NCBI GenBank assembly: GCA_015099395.1
Contig: AP024096.1
Location: 558,001 to 622,000 of the forward strand
Direction: 5' to 3'
Source of the DNA: Ktedonobacteria bacterium brp13
GTDB lineage: Bacteria > Chloroflexota > Ktedonobacteria > Ktedonobacterales > Ktedonobacteraceae
DNA length: 64,000 bases
The notes beneath the pieces were generated by a model that saw only the letters and a list, made by a program, of their open reading frames with translations, searched no databases and was not told the DNA's origin. Positions 56,523 through 64,000 of this stretch are shown here, piece by piece. Numbering within the stretch: position 1 is the first letter of the stretch; the number at the start of each line of letters is the position of its first letter. The position numbers and the translations under genes are program-made.

Positions 56523-56559
56523 AGGATCACCTGGATAGGCAAAAAAACCTACACTGGTG
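56523..56559 (-). repeat. T6-loop foldback, full copy near the MFS gene 3' end
   Basis: GAGGATCACCTGGATAGG, loop CAAAAAAA, then CCTACACTGGTGAGCCTC: 14 of 18 arm bases pair. On the minus strand it lies after the MFS stop (56584) and includes a T7 loop, so it may end that transcript. Related to 27906-27957. Confidence 0.55.
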
Positions 56560-56583
56560 AGCCTCGCAGAGGGAGGCCGGGCT

Positions 56584-57816
56584 TCATTCCACCGTGCTAC
56601 GCCGTTCAAAGAGCGTCCTCAAGCCTGGCAGTGATAGGGATACGATCAGCGTTGCCAGATACAGCATCCCCTCCGCTAAAAATGGCAGTCCCGGTGTCCT
56701 CAGATACAGCAGACCAGAGCCAACCGAGCCTAACAGACTTCCAGCCGTACCGGCAGCATTGTACGTTGCCTGAACCTTCCCTTTCTGGTCAGGGGGCATC
56801 ACATCAGCCAGGAAACCATCAACACCTGCACCAACGATGGCTAAGGATGATCCTTCCAATATGGAGATCATGATAATCCAGAGTGGGTTGAGCGGCAGGT
56901 AATAGAGCGTGAAGGTTATCGAGCAGAGCAGCAGCCCAACAATGATTGGTCGATAGCGTCCAAAGCGATCCGACAATCGTCCAGCAAAAGGCGCAAGAAA
57001 GATAATAGGTAAGGCAAAGGTCGTATAGGAGATGCCGATCATCGTCAGCGATGCACCGCGATCCAGCATATAGAGACTCCAGATCGATGCCGCCACACCA
57101 TTAGCGATATAGAGCAAAAACTTGAATAGATAGGCAATGTTCAATGAATGAGTGAAGAGTCCTTGTAGCGCACTCCCGCGCAGCGTAATGACCGAGGTAG
57201 TCGCCACCTTTGTAGCGTAATCGCCCTGCTGACTATTCATATTTGGCAACAGGATCAATGTGACGATCACCCCAATCCCCAACGGAATGGCAGCCAACAG
57301 AAACGATAATGTATAGCCAGTACGGCTGGCAAGGAACGCACCAACGGCAGGACCGATCAAAATACCACCGGTCTGCGCGGCACTGATCAGGCCGAGCGCC
57401 TCGCCCTGCCGTGTCCGTGGCGCAATCGTGTTCATCAGCGCGCGCGCTGGCGGTAGCACACCAGCGGCGGCGACCCCTTCGATAGCGCGTAAAGCAATCA
57501 GGAACCACGGGTTCTGCGCGTAGATATACGCCATCGTCGTGAGCGTATGAATGAGCAGTCCGACCGCCAGGATCGTGCGATAACTAAAGCGGTCGGTTGC
57601 CCAGCCGATCAGAGGAGTCGCGAGAAAGCCAGCCAGCAGGAAAGACGAAGCCATCGCACTGATCTCCACGCTCGACGCCCCTATCTCACGACCATACAGA
57701 GCACGCAAGGGCATCACAAAACCAAGACCTAAATAAGAGATCGCCACGATAAAAATAAGTGAAATCGTCACTGGCGTATAAAGTGTCGCAGTTGGCCCAT
57801 TTCTCAGTCTTCTCAC
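56584..57816 (-). CDS. MFS transporter
   Basis: About 410 residues from GTG 57816, which has AAGGAAGG nine bases upstream; a TTG at 57849 would add 11 residues. Twelve-helix major facilitator with loop-2 motif GWATDRFSYRTILAVG and its second-half repeat GRLSDRFGRYRPI. The motif-C-like helix is LGLISAAQTGGILIGPAVGA, which marks antiporters, so it is most likely a drug or metabolite exporter. A long loop joins helices 6 and 7 (NMNSQQGDYATKVATTSVIT). It is a single gene whose 3' end abuts a dense cluster of palindromic repeats. Confidence 0.88.
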   Translation of the reverse strand: MRRLRNGPTATLYTPVTISLIFIVAISYLGLGFVMPLRALYGREIGASSVEISAMASSFLLAGFLATPLIGWATDRFSYRTILAVGLLIHTLTTMAYIYAQNPWFLIALRAIEGVAAAGVLPPARALMNTIAPRTRQGEALGLISAAQTGGILIGPAVGAFLASRTGYTLSFLLAAIPLGIGVIVTLILLPNMNSQQGDYATKVATTSVITLRGSALQGLFTHSLNIAYLFKFLLYIANGVAASIWSLYMLDRGASLTMIGISYTTFALPIIFLAPFAGRLSDRFGRYRPIIVGLLLCSITFTLYYLPLNPLWIIMISILEGSSLAIVGAGVDGFLADVMPPDQKGKVQATYNAAGTAGSLLGSVGSGLLYLRTPGLPFLAEGMLYLATLIVSLSLPGLRTLFERRSTVE

Positions 57817-57951
57817 AAACCTCAAACCTTCCTTTTTAACCGCTGACAAAATATTATTCAGTTGCTATACTTATAAATACAACCATACACGGACTATCGA
57901 AAAACTCGAATAGACAGCACAGGCGCAGCCAAATGAACCCGAGACGACACC

Positions 57952-58731
57952 ATGAGAACAACACCTGCCATTTTTAGCAGACGCAAAAAACGCATACAGA
58001 GTATGAAGAAGACCGTCATAGTCAATGGTCAGTTAGTGCATTACTACTGTACAGGACAGGGTGAAGCAGTTATTTTGATTCACGGTCTCTGCGGTTCTTC
58101 GCTCTGGTGGGATAGAAATGTCGCGACTATAGCTGAGCACTATCAAGTATATATGATCGACCTGCCCGGTTTTGGCAATATGCGTCATGCGCGCAAACAA
58201 TTCACTATCCACAACTGTAGCGCATACATACATGCCTGGATGCAAGCCATCGGACTCGCAGCAGCGCATCTCGTCGGACATTCGATGGGTGGCTATATCT
58301 GTATGACGTTAGCATTGCAGCATCCTGAACAAGTAAGAAGTCTGGTGCTGATCGACACGATCGGTATCCCGCTGCACCGCAGCGTCATACAGATGCTATG
58401 GCCCTTAGTCAAAGACGCAGTGAGAACCGCGCCAACCTTCTGGCCCATCCTCTGCTATGATGCACTGCGCGCCGGCCCAATCACGCTATGGCGGGCAGCA
58501 CAAGAGATCGTTGCACTCGACGCCACCACAACCATCACCTCCATCAAGACCTCGCTCCTATTACTATGGGGAAAGAATGATAACCTCGTTCCATTAACGA
58601 GTGGAGAGAAGATCCATACCATGATCGAGGGAGCATCCCTCGTAATCTTGCCCAAAGCCAATCACATCAGCATGTACGAAGAAGCACAGACCTTTAACGA
58701 AGAACTGCTCTCGTTCCTACGCAAAGCATAG
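57952..58731 (+). CDS. Alpha/beta hydrolase
   Basis: 259 residues from ATG 57952; ATG 58003 (MKKTVIVNGQLVHYY) is equally possible because neither has a clear ribosome site. A typical alpha/beta hydrolase: oxyanion HGLCGSSLWWDRN, nucleophile elbow GHSMGG (about residue 110), acid Asp in LLWGKNDNLVP and His in ANHISMYEEAQTFN. It resembles the lyase/esterase set of small cytoplasmic enzymes. The substrate is not evident. It is divergent from the MFS gene, sharing a 135-base promoter region. Confidence 0.88.
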   Translation: MRTTPAIFSRRKKRIQSMKKTVIVNGQLVHYYCTGQGEAVILIHGLCGSSLWWDRNVATIAEHYQVYMIDLPGFGNMRHARKQFTIHNCSAYIHAWMQAIGLAAAHLVGHSMGGYICMTLALQHPEQVRSLVLIDTIGIPLHRSVIQMLWPLVKDAVRTAPTFWPILCYDALRAGPITLWRAAQEIVALDATTTITSIKTSLLLLWGKNDNLVPLTSGEKIHTMIEGASLVILPKANHISMYEEAQTFNEELLSFLRKA

Positions 58732-58843
58732 CAACGCAAATGAGCATTTCATCTTGGCATATCTCCCAATAACTGCTATACTCCTCAATGTCTATTGTAA
58801 AAGAAAAAGAGTTTTATATGAGTGAAATTCGAAGGAGCGTGAT

Positions 58844-59743
58844 ATGGAGGATGAGGATCAGATCATTACTCAACAACCACAACATAGTTCCCCATTTGAT
58901 GCCATTCGGCAAGTAGATGAGCATGGGCATGAATACTGGAGCGCACGAAAACTCTCAAAAATTCTCACCTATGATGATTATCGCAATTTTCAAAAGGTGA
59001 TGAGCAAGGCAATCAGATCGTGTGAAAGCGCAGGAGAAGAGGCTTCAGATCATTTCGTTGAAGTCACCAACATGATCACTGTTGGGAAGGGAGCCAAACG
59101 TCCACGTACAGATTTCCATCTTACCAGGCATGCTTGTTACTTAGTTGTTGAGAATGCCGATCCTGAAAAACCAGTTGTTGCTTTAGGTCAGGCATATTTT
59201 GCCTATCAGACACGAAGACAAGAACTTTCAGATGAAGATGCATTGGCCGGACTCACCGAAGATCAGCGGCGCCTCCTCATTCGTGGTCAACTATCTCTTC
59301 ATAATCGTCAGTTAGCGGAGACAGCGCATAGTGCTGGTGTCGTTACATCGAGGGATTTTGCGATCTTTCAAGATTTCGGCTACAAGGGGCTCTATGGAGG
59401 TCTTTCTGCTCAAGATATTCACTCCCGAAAAGTACTTCACAAAGGACAAAAAATCCTTGACCATATGGGAAGCACTGAATTAGCTGCCAACCTCTTCCGT
59501 TCTACACAGGCAGAAGAACAGATACGTCTTCAGAAGATCCAAGAAAAAGAACAGGCCAATATAGTCCACCACCATGTAGGGGAAAAAGTTCGACAGACTA
59601 TTCAGGAATTGGGAGGTACGATGCCAGAGAATCTCCCAACTCCCAAGAAGAGTATCCAACAACTTCAACGGGAAGAGCAAAAACGTTTAAAACAAGGAAC
59701 GCAAGAATCCTTATTTCCCTTAGATGAGTTATCTCAGGAATGA
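58844..59743 (+). CDS. dinD: DinD-like DNA-damage-inducible protein
   Basis: 299 residues; AAGGAG six to seven bases before ATG 58844. DinD proteins inhibit RecA filament growth on DNA in E. coli. The N-terminal Bro/antirepressor-like fold shows FDAIRQVDEHGHEYWSARKL then LTYDDYRNFQKVMSKAI, and DFHLTRHACYLVVENADPEK. The conserved middle has FQDFGYKGLYGGLSAQDI and SRKVLHKGQKILDHMGSTEL, then AANLFRSTQAE, which are the family's strongest signatures. No LexA box of the GAAC-N4-GTTC kind was found just upstream. Its stop overlaps the start of a GNAT gene (ATGA), so they are translationally coupled. Confidence 0.9.
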   Translation: MEDEDQIITQQPQHSSPFDAIRQVDEHGHEYWSARKLSKILTYDDYRNFQKVMSKAIRSCESAGEEASDHFVEVTNMITVGKGAKRPRTDFHLTRHACYLVVENADPEKPVVALGQAYFAYQTRRQELSDEDALAGLTEDQRRLLIRGQLSLHNRQLAETAHSAGVVTSRDFAIFQDFGYKGLYGGLSAQDIHSRKVLHKGQKILDHMGSTELAANLFRSTQAEEQIRLQKIQEKEQANIVHHHVGEKVRQTIQELGGTMPENLPTPKKSIQQLQREEQKRLKQGTQESLFPLDELSQE

Positions 59744-60264
59744 GTTTACAAACTCGAAAGGAAGTAACACTATCAGAAGACTATCAAGTCAGTTACATTG
59801 AGGCTCTTCAGGAATATCAAGCGGAAGGCCGGGGGAGAGGACCTTCGCCTGAAGAGGTAGCGACCGACTTTGGCAACTTCGTGCAACACCTGCGCGATCA
59901 AGCTGATAAGAACAGGATCAAGCCTGGACACGTTCCCTCTTCAGAGTTCTGGCTCATCGATGACAACGACTATATCGGAAGGATTTTCTTACGCTCTACA
60001 TTAAACGAAACACTGCTGCAAAAAGGTGGACATATGGGATACACCATTCGCCCATCACGCCGAAAGCAGGGCTATGGAAAGCTCATCCTCAAGTATGGTC
60101 TTGAGCACGCGAAAGCTTGCGGTTTTGAGCGCGTCCTTTTGACGTGCGACGAGGACAATACTAGCTCGCGAGCCATCATCGAATCCAATGGAGGAGCTTT
60201 AGAGAATATCATTCAGGTCGCAGGATGGCCTGCGATGGTGTACCGCTACTGGATTCAATTGTAG
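59740..60264 (+). CDS. GNAT-family N-acetyltransferase
   Basis: 174 residues; ATG 59740 overlaps the dinD stop by four bases. GNAT enzymes move an acetyl group from acetyl-CoA to an amine. The acetyl-CoA loop is YTIRPSRRKQGYGKLILKYG (motif A), followed by VLLTCDEDNTSSRAIIESNG (motif B). The N-terminal SEFWLIDDNDYIGRIFLR fits the strands before it. The substrate, small molecule or protein, is unknown. Coupling with dinD is uncommon to my knowledge and may indicate a shared damage-related role. Confidence 0.9.
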   Translation: MSLQTRKEVTLSEDYQVSYIEALQEYQAEGRGRGPSPEEVATDFGNFVQHLRDQADKNRIKPGHVPSSEFWLIDDNDYIGRIFLRSTLNETLLQKGGHMGYTIRPSRRKQGYGKLILKYGLEHAKACGFERVLLTCDEDNTSSRAIIESNGGALENIIQVAGWPAMVYRYWIQL

Positions 60265-60365
60265 GCGACCAGGATGGAGATGAGACCTCCCTTTTCACCG
60301 ATGTTATGAAAGCTGTCCGCTTGTTGTGTTTTCAACAGCTTCTCTGTATCCTAAGCCTCCCTCTC

Positions 60366-60929
60366 CTACCTGGGTAAAGTTGAGCGATGTGTTGACCTAC
60401 CAAAAAAGGCGGGCACATGCAGTAGCAGCAACACTGGTAAGGCCACGTCAGCAATGAGACTATAGATCAAAGTTTTGGTGCTGTAGTGGGCAATAGCAAA
60501 CGTGTAGGTCAGGTTCGCGAGCATGGGAACCCAGCAGGCCCACCAGGCCCAGCGCATACGTCGTCGAAAGGGGATTACGACAATGATGAGAAAAAGCAGT
60601 CCAAAGACGAGTTCATGAACGGCGTATGTTACCTCTAACAGGGTCACGTAGCGCGTGATCTGAGGCGATGCCTGCTGAGCACTGACCCAACTCATACCGG
60701 TAATGGCATGGAAGGCATCCAGATGGTCCGAGGGAAGACCCGCTCCGGCGTCGGCTACAAGGTCGGAGACTGGTGCAAAGAGAAAGAATGCTCCGAGCAG
60801 CAGGAGAAGTATCCAGGCTACCAACAAGTAACCAGGCTGTTTAGGAGTAATGGAGTTCTGGGTCATCTGCTCTGAAGATGCGTGGTGAGCCATATCTTCA
60901 GCTGCACTCTTATCTGATCCATGCTTCAT
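60366..60929 (-). CDS. Four-helix membrane protein, 187 aa
   Basis: Start ATG 60929 with AAAGGA six bases upstream. A hydrophilic His/Ser-rich N-terminus of about 35 residues is followed by four membrane helices (LLVAWILLLLLGAFFLFAPV, VHELVFGLLFLIIVVIPF, AWWACWVPMLANLTYTFAIA, LIADVALPVLLLLHVPAFF). The sequence resembles small uncharacterised membrane proteins; no enzymatic site is visible. It starts 13 bases after the cation exchanger gene ends, so the two are almost certainly co-transcribed and it may be an accessory of that exchanger. Confidence 0.7.
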   Translation of the reverse strand: MKHGSDKSAAEDMAHHASSEQMTQNSITPKQPGYLLVAWILLLLLGAFFLFAPVSDLVADAGAGLPSDHLDAFHAITGMSWVSAQQASPQITRYVTLLEVTYAVHELVFGLLFLIIVVIPFRRRMRWAWWACWVPMLANLTYTFAIAHYSTKTLIYSLIADVALPVLLLLHVPAFFGRSTHRSTLPR

Positions 60930-60941
60930 AACGATTCCTTT

Positions 60942-61907
60942 CTAAATCAGCACAACGGCGATAAGATAGAGAATATAGATGCCAACGAGCAAGCCGCCCA
61001 TCACACGAGGGATCTTCCCATACCAGATGAACGCCAAAAGGAACAGGTGCACAACGACCATCATTGGTAAGGCGATCAGGGTCACATGGGAGTCCACTGG
61101 AAGAGCGTGAATAGTGGCGGCCAGTCCAAGCGTGACGAGGAGATTGTAGGCAAAAGAACCAAGGATACCACCCACCAGAATATCAGAGCGTCTCTTACGG
61201 GCCGCACTCACACCCAGAGCAATCATCTCAGCTCCAGTACCTAGCGAGACTACTGTTGCCCCAACCGCTCCCTGACCGAGCCCAATACTGCCTGCCAGGC
61301 GCAACGCACCTTCCACAATAGCCGGCCCTCCCACAGCCATTGCAGCCAGGCCACCAAAGGTTAACAACACAACTTTCCAATGCAAATGCGGACGCTGACC
61401 ACTATCATCATCGTCATCGTCATCGTCATCTCTCTCAGCCTCGGCCATACGCTTTACCGCAACCCGATCTGTTCGGAACAAGAAGAAGGTATAGCCGACA
61501 AATACCACCAGTAAGAGTACCCCTTCAAGTTGTGTGACGATCCCCAGCAGGAGCAACACGACCGGTAAAATAGAGACCAGAGTCGCAACGATAGCCTGTC
61601 GTCGCACGCTCCGGTCGATGACCATAGGAAAGATGAGGGCGGAGAGTCCCAACGCCGCCGTGACGATAGTCACATTGGTACCAACAACATTGCCCACAGC
61701 AAGAGTAGGAGCGCCACGCGCCGAAGCAATAGCAGCGGTAAGCATCTCCTCCGGCTCCAGTCCAGCCAGAAGTACCCCTACAACAAGAGCACTCACACCC
61801 AGCGCACGCGCCAGATCCCCTGCCCCATCAAGAAACCAATCAGCACCAACGACGAGTAGACCCATCCCGAGCAGCAGCAGCACAAATGCGAAGAGCAGTG
61901 GGAACAT
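60942..61907 (-). CDS. Cation exchanger of the Na+/Ca2+ antiporter (CaCA) family
   Basis: 321 residues; AAAGGACAGGGG just before ATG 61907. A ten-helix membrane antiporter with two alpha-repeats, the cation-binding sites: LAGLEPEEMLTAAIASARGA with VGNVVGTNVT in the first half and VSLGTGAEMIALGVSAARKR with GGILGSFAYNL in the second. The usual P(E/S)xxT motif is changed in part (LEPEEM), so ion choice (Ca, K or other) is unclear. The central cytoplasmic loop carries nine Asp in a row (about residues 161-169), a possible cation sensor. Operon with the next membrane gene. Confidence 0.88.
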   Translation of the reverse strand: MFPLLFAFVLLLLGMGLLVVGADWFLDGAGDLARALGVSALVVGVLLAGLEPEEMLTAAIASARGAPTLAVGNVVGTNVTIVTAALGLSALIFPMVIDRSVRRQAIVATLVSILPVVLLLLGIVTQLEGVLLLVVFVGYTFFLFRTDRVAVKRMAEAERDDDDDDDDDSGQRPHLHWKVVLLTFGGLAAMAVGGPAIVEGALRLAGSIGLGQGAVGATVVSLGTGAEMIALGVSAARKRRSDILVGGILGSFAYNLLVTLGLAATIHALPVDSHVTLIALPMMVVVHLFLLAFIWYGKIPRVMGGLLVGIYILYLIAVVLI

Positions 61908-62162
61908 CCCCTGTCCTTTCTCAAAACATCAACCTGTCAATCTGATCCATCCCTCAATTGTACCTCATCAGCGTTTTTCCCTACAATCTTTCTTCCCTGA
62001 GGAGAAACGTTTTTTGAATATATAAAAAGATTTTGGAGCATCAAGTATAATAAGAAGTAGCAACATATACTATGCAAAACTCTTACATAGCAGCGCAGGG
62101 AGCTTGAAGCTGCGTCGCATGTACGCAGTCAGTACATAGGAATAGAGAAATGAGAATATATC

Positions 62163-62753
62163 ATGATGCAAAGAATGCAACATTGGCACGAAATTGCGGT
62201 AGAATTTATGCATGTCACGGATGCACGGGGATGCAATATCGATCCAGGCATCTTTGAGACGGTTGTGGCATTGAACGCCCTTGGTATCCATACATCCGCA
62301 TCTTGTGAAGGGCATCTCGATCACGGTATCGCCGCCCCCTGGATCGATATTGAAAACTTGCAAGCGTATCCTTTTGCCAGAATGGCCAATCAAAACATGT
62401 ATCAATCACAGCAGGGGCCGCTCCTGGTACGTAAGGCGGTTCTAGCAGAAGCTGAGCAGAAACGCTTGACGGCAAAACGTCTCCATACACTAGAAAGACA
62501 AAAACTGGTACCCTATCTGGATCGCTTCTATGCGCGCAGAAGTACCAGCTATGAAGATCGTCTGACTATTAATCAGGCAGAATGGTGCGGCACGCTGCGC
62601 CTTGAAAGTCAGGGAGCCGATTGCCAGGATGTCCTTACTGAAGAGGAGCGCAGTCAAAAGCTTGTAGATTACCAACGAGAGATGCACATGTTTCAGCTCT
62701 TCCTCCAGGGAGAGTACTTCAAAGAAAAGCACATACCGTTGAACACTCAATAA
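62163..62753 (+). CDS. Hypothetical protein with ASCEGHLDHG motif, 196 aa
   Basis: Soluble protein of unknown function, ATG 62163 with only a weak purine stretch upstream (an adjacent second Met is possible). A conserved-looking core, GIHTSASCEGHLDHGIAAPW followed by DIEN, has Cys, Glu and two His that could bind a metal. The C-terminal half is helical and charged (LEREKLVPYLD-like ERQKLVPYLDRFYARR, EEERSQKLVDYQREMHMFQL). I have seen this motif type only in uncharacterised proteins. It ends 46 bases before the ArsR gene on the same strand; because ArsR has its own promoter, joint function is not implied. Confidence 0.6.
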   Translation: MMQRMQHWHEIAVEFMHVTDARGCNIDPGIFETVVALNALGIHTSASCEGHLDHGIAAPWIDIENLQAYPFARMANQNMYQSQQGPLLVRKAVLAEAEQKRLTAKRLHTLERQKLVPYLDRFYARRSTSYEDRLTINQAEWCGTLRLESQGADCQDVLTEEERSQKLVDYQREMHMFQLFLQGEYFKEKHIPLNTQ

Positions 62754-62764
62754 CAGCAAGGACC

Positions 62765-62813
62765 TTGACAGCAGCAGAAATATCAGCTATTATCTGAGCA
62801 TGTACTCAGATAA
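62765..62813 (+). promoter_or_regulatory. Consensus promoter with overlapping operator; leaderless ArsR start
   Basis: -35 TTGACA (62765-62770), 17-base spacer, -10 TATTAT (62788-62793). The predicted transcription start is six to seven bases later, at the ATG (62800), so the mRNA is probably leaderless. A perfect 9-base inverted repeat TTATCTGAG (62790-62798) / CTCAGATAA (62805-62813) with a 6-base centre covers the -10 box and start codon, as operators of ArsR/SmtB sensors do. Confidence 0.8.
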
Positions 62814-63207
62814 AGAAGCACTACAGACAGAGCCAGGCAAGAATCTCACCGCGATTGATCCAGAGGCTGTAAAGGAATTACAAGCAACGGCTCCGGCAGA
62901 CGAGTTAATCACCGTCCTTGCGGAGATGTTTCATGTGCTGGGCGACCCCACACGCTTGAAGATCCTCTACCTCTTGCGCAGGCACCAGTGTTGTGTGAGA
63001 GATCTTGCCATCCTTGTTGGCGTTTCCGAGTCTGCCATCTCGCATCAACTCCGCTTGCTGAAGGATCGCCACCTGGTCAAGTCTCGGCGTGAAGGAACCA
63101 TCATCTACTACGCTCTCAGCGACCACCATCTCGGTCCCCTCTTTCAAGAGGCAGAGTACCACGCAGACCATGTGTATCATGATCTGCCCGATCATCCTTA
63201 TCCGTAG
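62800..63207 (+). CDS. ArsR/SmtB-family metal-sensing repressor
   Basis: 135 residues. Winged helix-turn-helix (about 40-110): LAEMFHVLGDPTRLKILYLL, CCVRDLAILVGVSESAISHQ (recognition helix), LRLLKDRHLVKSRREGTIIY. The CCVRDL segment matches the alpha-3N/alpha-3 Cys position of metal sensors (ELCVCDL in classic members). The last helix, SDHHLGPLFQEAEYHADHVY, has the Asp/His-x-His-His/Glu set of the alpha-5 zinc/nickel site. The C-terminus is His-rich. It represses its own promoter through the palindrome over the start codon and probably controls the transporter gene that begins 112 bases later. Confidence 0.9.
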   Translation: MYSDKEALQTEPGKNLTAIDPEAVKELQATAPADELITVLAEMFHVLGDPTRLKILYLLRRHQCCVRDLAILVGVSESAISHQLRLLKDRHLVKSRREGTIIYYALSDHHLGPLFQEAEYHADHVYHDLPDHPYP

Positions 63208-63318
63208 CAAAGAAATATTTCTAGACTCGCAGCCATTTTACTTTTACATATATATCTGAATGATTGATCAAGTACACATATAACGATCCGTTTATTACGA
63301 CACAAGAAGGGGAGACCA

Positions 63319-64000
63319 ATGCATCCATCTTCGCTCTTACTTTTATTGGGGGCAGCCGCAGTGGTTGCCATCCTACACGCAATCTTGCCCGATCACTGGG
63401 TACCTCTGGCAGTTGTCGCACGAACTCAGCGCTGGAGCCTGCTGCGCGTAGGACGTGTCACCTTTCTGGCATCTCTTGGGCATGTTATCACGTCGCTTGT
63501 GCTCGCTGGCATCATCGCAATCATCGGCCTACAGTTTCAGAAAGAGTTTGAAACGCAACAAGGGCATATTGTCGGCGCTGTGCTTGTGCTCACCGGTATC
63601 ATCTTTCTCATCTGGGGGCTGCTTGGTAATGGAGCCCATGGGCATCATCATGGAGAAGGTCATACTCATACTCATGGATTTGAGGATGGTCACGAACATA
63701 CACACGACCATGACCACGAACATACTCACGACCATGATCACACACATACTCACGATCACCCTCACGACCATGATCACACACATACTCACGATCACCCTTC
63801 CATAAAGGAGCGCTCCATAGCAAGACGGCTGGCGGCCATTGCTATACCCTTTGGAGTTGCAGCATCGCCTGATCTCACCATTCTGCCTGTTGCGTTAGCT
63901 GCCAGTGCTGTGGGAACGGGAGCCATCGTTAGCGTCCTGGGCATATTTACTGCATTCACCATCGTCACCTTCATCGGCCTGACCATCATTGCCACGCTAG
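63319..64000 (+). CDS. His-rich metal (Ni/Co/Zn-type) exporter, cut by window edge
   Basis: At least 227 residues, ATG 63319 with AGGGGAG six bases upstream, open to the right edge. A membrane protein with LLLLLGAAAVVAILHAILPD and DHWVPLAVVARTQRWSLLRV. The HAxxPDH motif in the first helix recalls the HxxxxDH metal site of NicO/NiCoT-like transporters. Helices follow at about 45-65 and 76-98. Residues about 102-160 are a metal-binding linker of alternating His with Asp, Thr and Glu, coded by a tandem DNA repeat (63712-63797). A second membrane half begins near residue 165. With the ArsR sensor before it this looks like a metal-efflux unit; ion identity is inferred. Confidence 0.82.
   Translation, partial: MHPSSLLLLLGAAAVVAILHAILPDHWVPLAVVARTQRWSLLRVGRVTFLASLGHVITSLVLAGIIAIIGLQFQKEFETQQGHIVGAVLVLTGIIFLIWGLLGNGAHGHHHGEGHTHTHGFEDGHEHTHDHDHEHTHDHDHTHTHDHPHDHDHTHTHDHPSIKERSIARRLAAIAIPFGVAASPDLTILPVALAASAVGTGAIVSVLGIFTAFTIVTFIGLTIIATL

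Noticed and set aside
58732-58843. LexA (SOS) box upstream of dinD
   Set aside because: No GAAC-N4-GTTC or CTGT-N8-ACAG dyad could be seen in the short upstream region.
63529-63823. Minus-strand open frames over the His-rich linker (Met/Val-rich)
   Set aside because: Antisense products of the His-codon repeat in the exporter gene; no ribosome sites.

Overview
The window looks like a piece of a large bacterial chromosome from a Ktedonobacteria-like member of the Chloroflexota. This is an inference from gene content and style: moderate GC, many family-expanded regulators and transporters, an F420-type (deazaflavin) oxidoreductase, long TPR proteins, many small lineage-specific ORFs and abundant small palindromic repeats. 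No rRNA or tRNA gene was seen that would settle the taxonomy.

Layout. 1-8.6 kb: end of an M3 oligoendopeptidase, a membrane-anchored alpha/beta hydrolase, a BTAD/AAA/TPR regulator and a ROK-family regulator. 8.7-14.2 kb: a Nudix hydrolase, a Firmicutes-like rifampicin phosphotransferase (rph) behind a hairpin-rich leader, and a 180-bp-repeat protein gene bracketed by two identical 202-bp inverted-repeat elements. 14.3-19.6 kb: a KAS III-type synthase, a DMT exporter, a P-loop kinase and a DEAD-box helicase. 19.9-22.7 kb: a low-complexity locus, bounded by two 92-bp direct repeats, with two unusual repeat proteins (an Ala/Leu helix protein and a ten-copy P-LLLAMMM/Arg-Glu protein). 23-30.3 kb: a sigma-70 factor, a GH15 glucan hydrolase, an FAD monooxygenase, repeat elements and a membrane PP2C phosphatase. 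30.6-36.3 kb: a candidate structured ncRNA, a DUF5107-TPR protein, a hydrolase, a deazaflavin oxidoreductase and a relic of a second DUF5107 gene.

36.4-45.6 kb holds a complete four-gene Wadjet (jetABCD; DUF2397-DUF2398-SMC-like ATPase-DUF2399) anti-plasmid cassette. It is followed by a TnpB relic and an AT-rich block next to a 21-bp iteron array (46.8-47.1 kb). 47.1-49.4 kb is an ArsR-like regulator plus MFS efflux unit with paired operator-like repeats. 49.6-55.6 kb is a five-gene oligopeptide/dipeptide ABC importer. 55.6-56.6 kb is a dense knot of palindromic repeats, one of them split by a 130-bp element with a perfect 8-bp target duplication. 56.6-64 kb carries an MFS exporter, a hydrolase, a dinD-GNAT pair, a cation exchanger with a small membrane partner, and an ArsR/His-rich transporter metal-resistance unit running off the right edge. 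Its regulator has a consensus promoter, an operator palindrome and an apparently leaderless start.

The strongest unexplained signals are the P-LLLAMMM repeat protein, the iteron/AT-rich array beside the anti-plasmid cassette, the several families of small palindromic elements, and the promoter-to-terminator RNA candidate at 30.65-30.79 kb.
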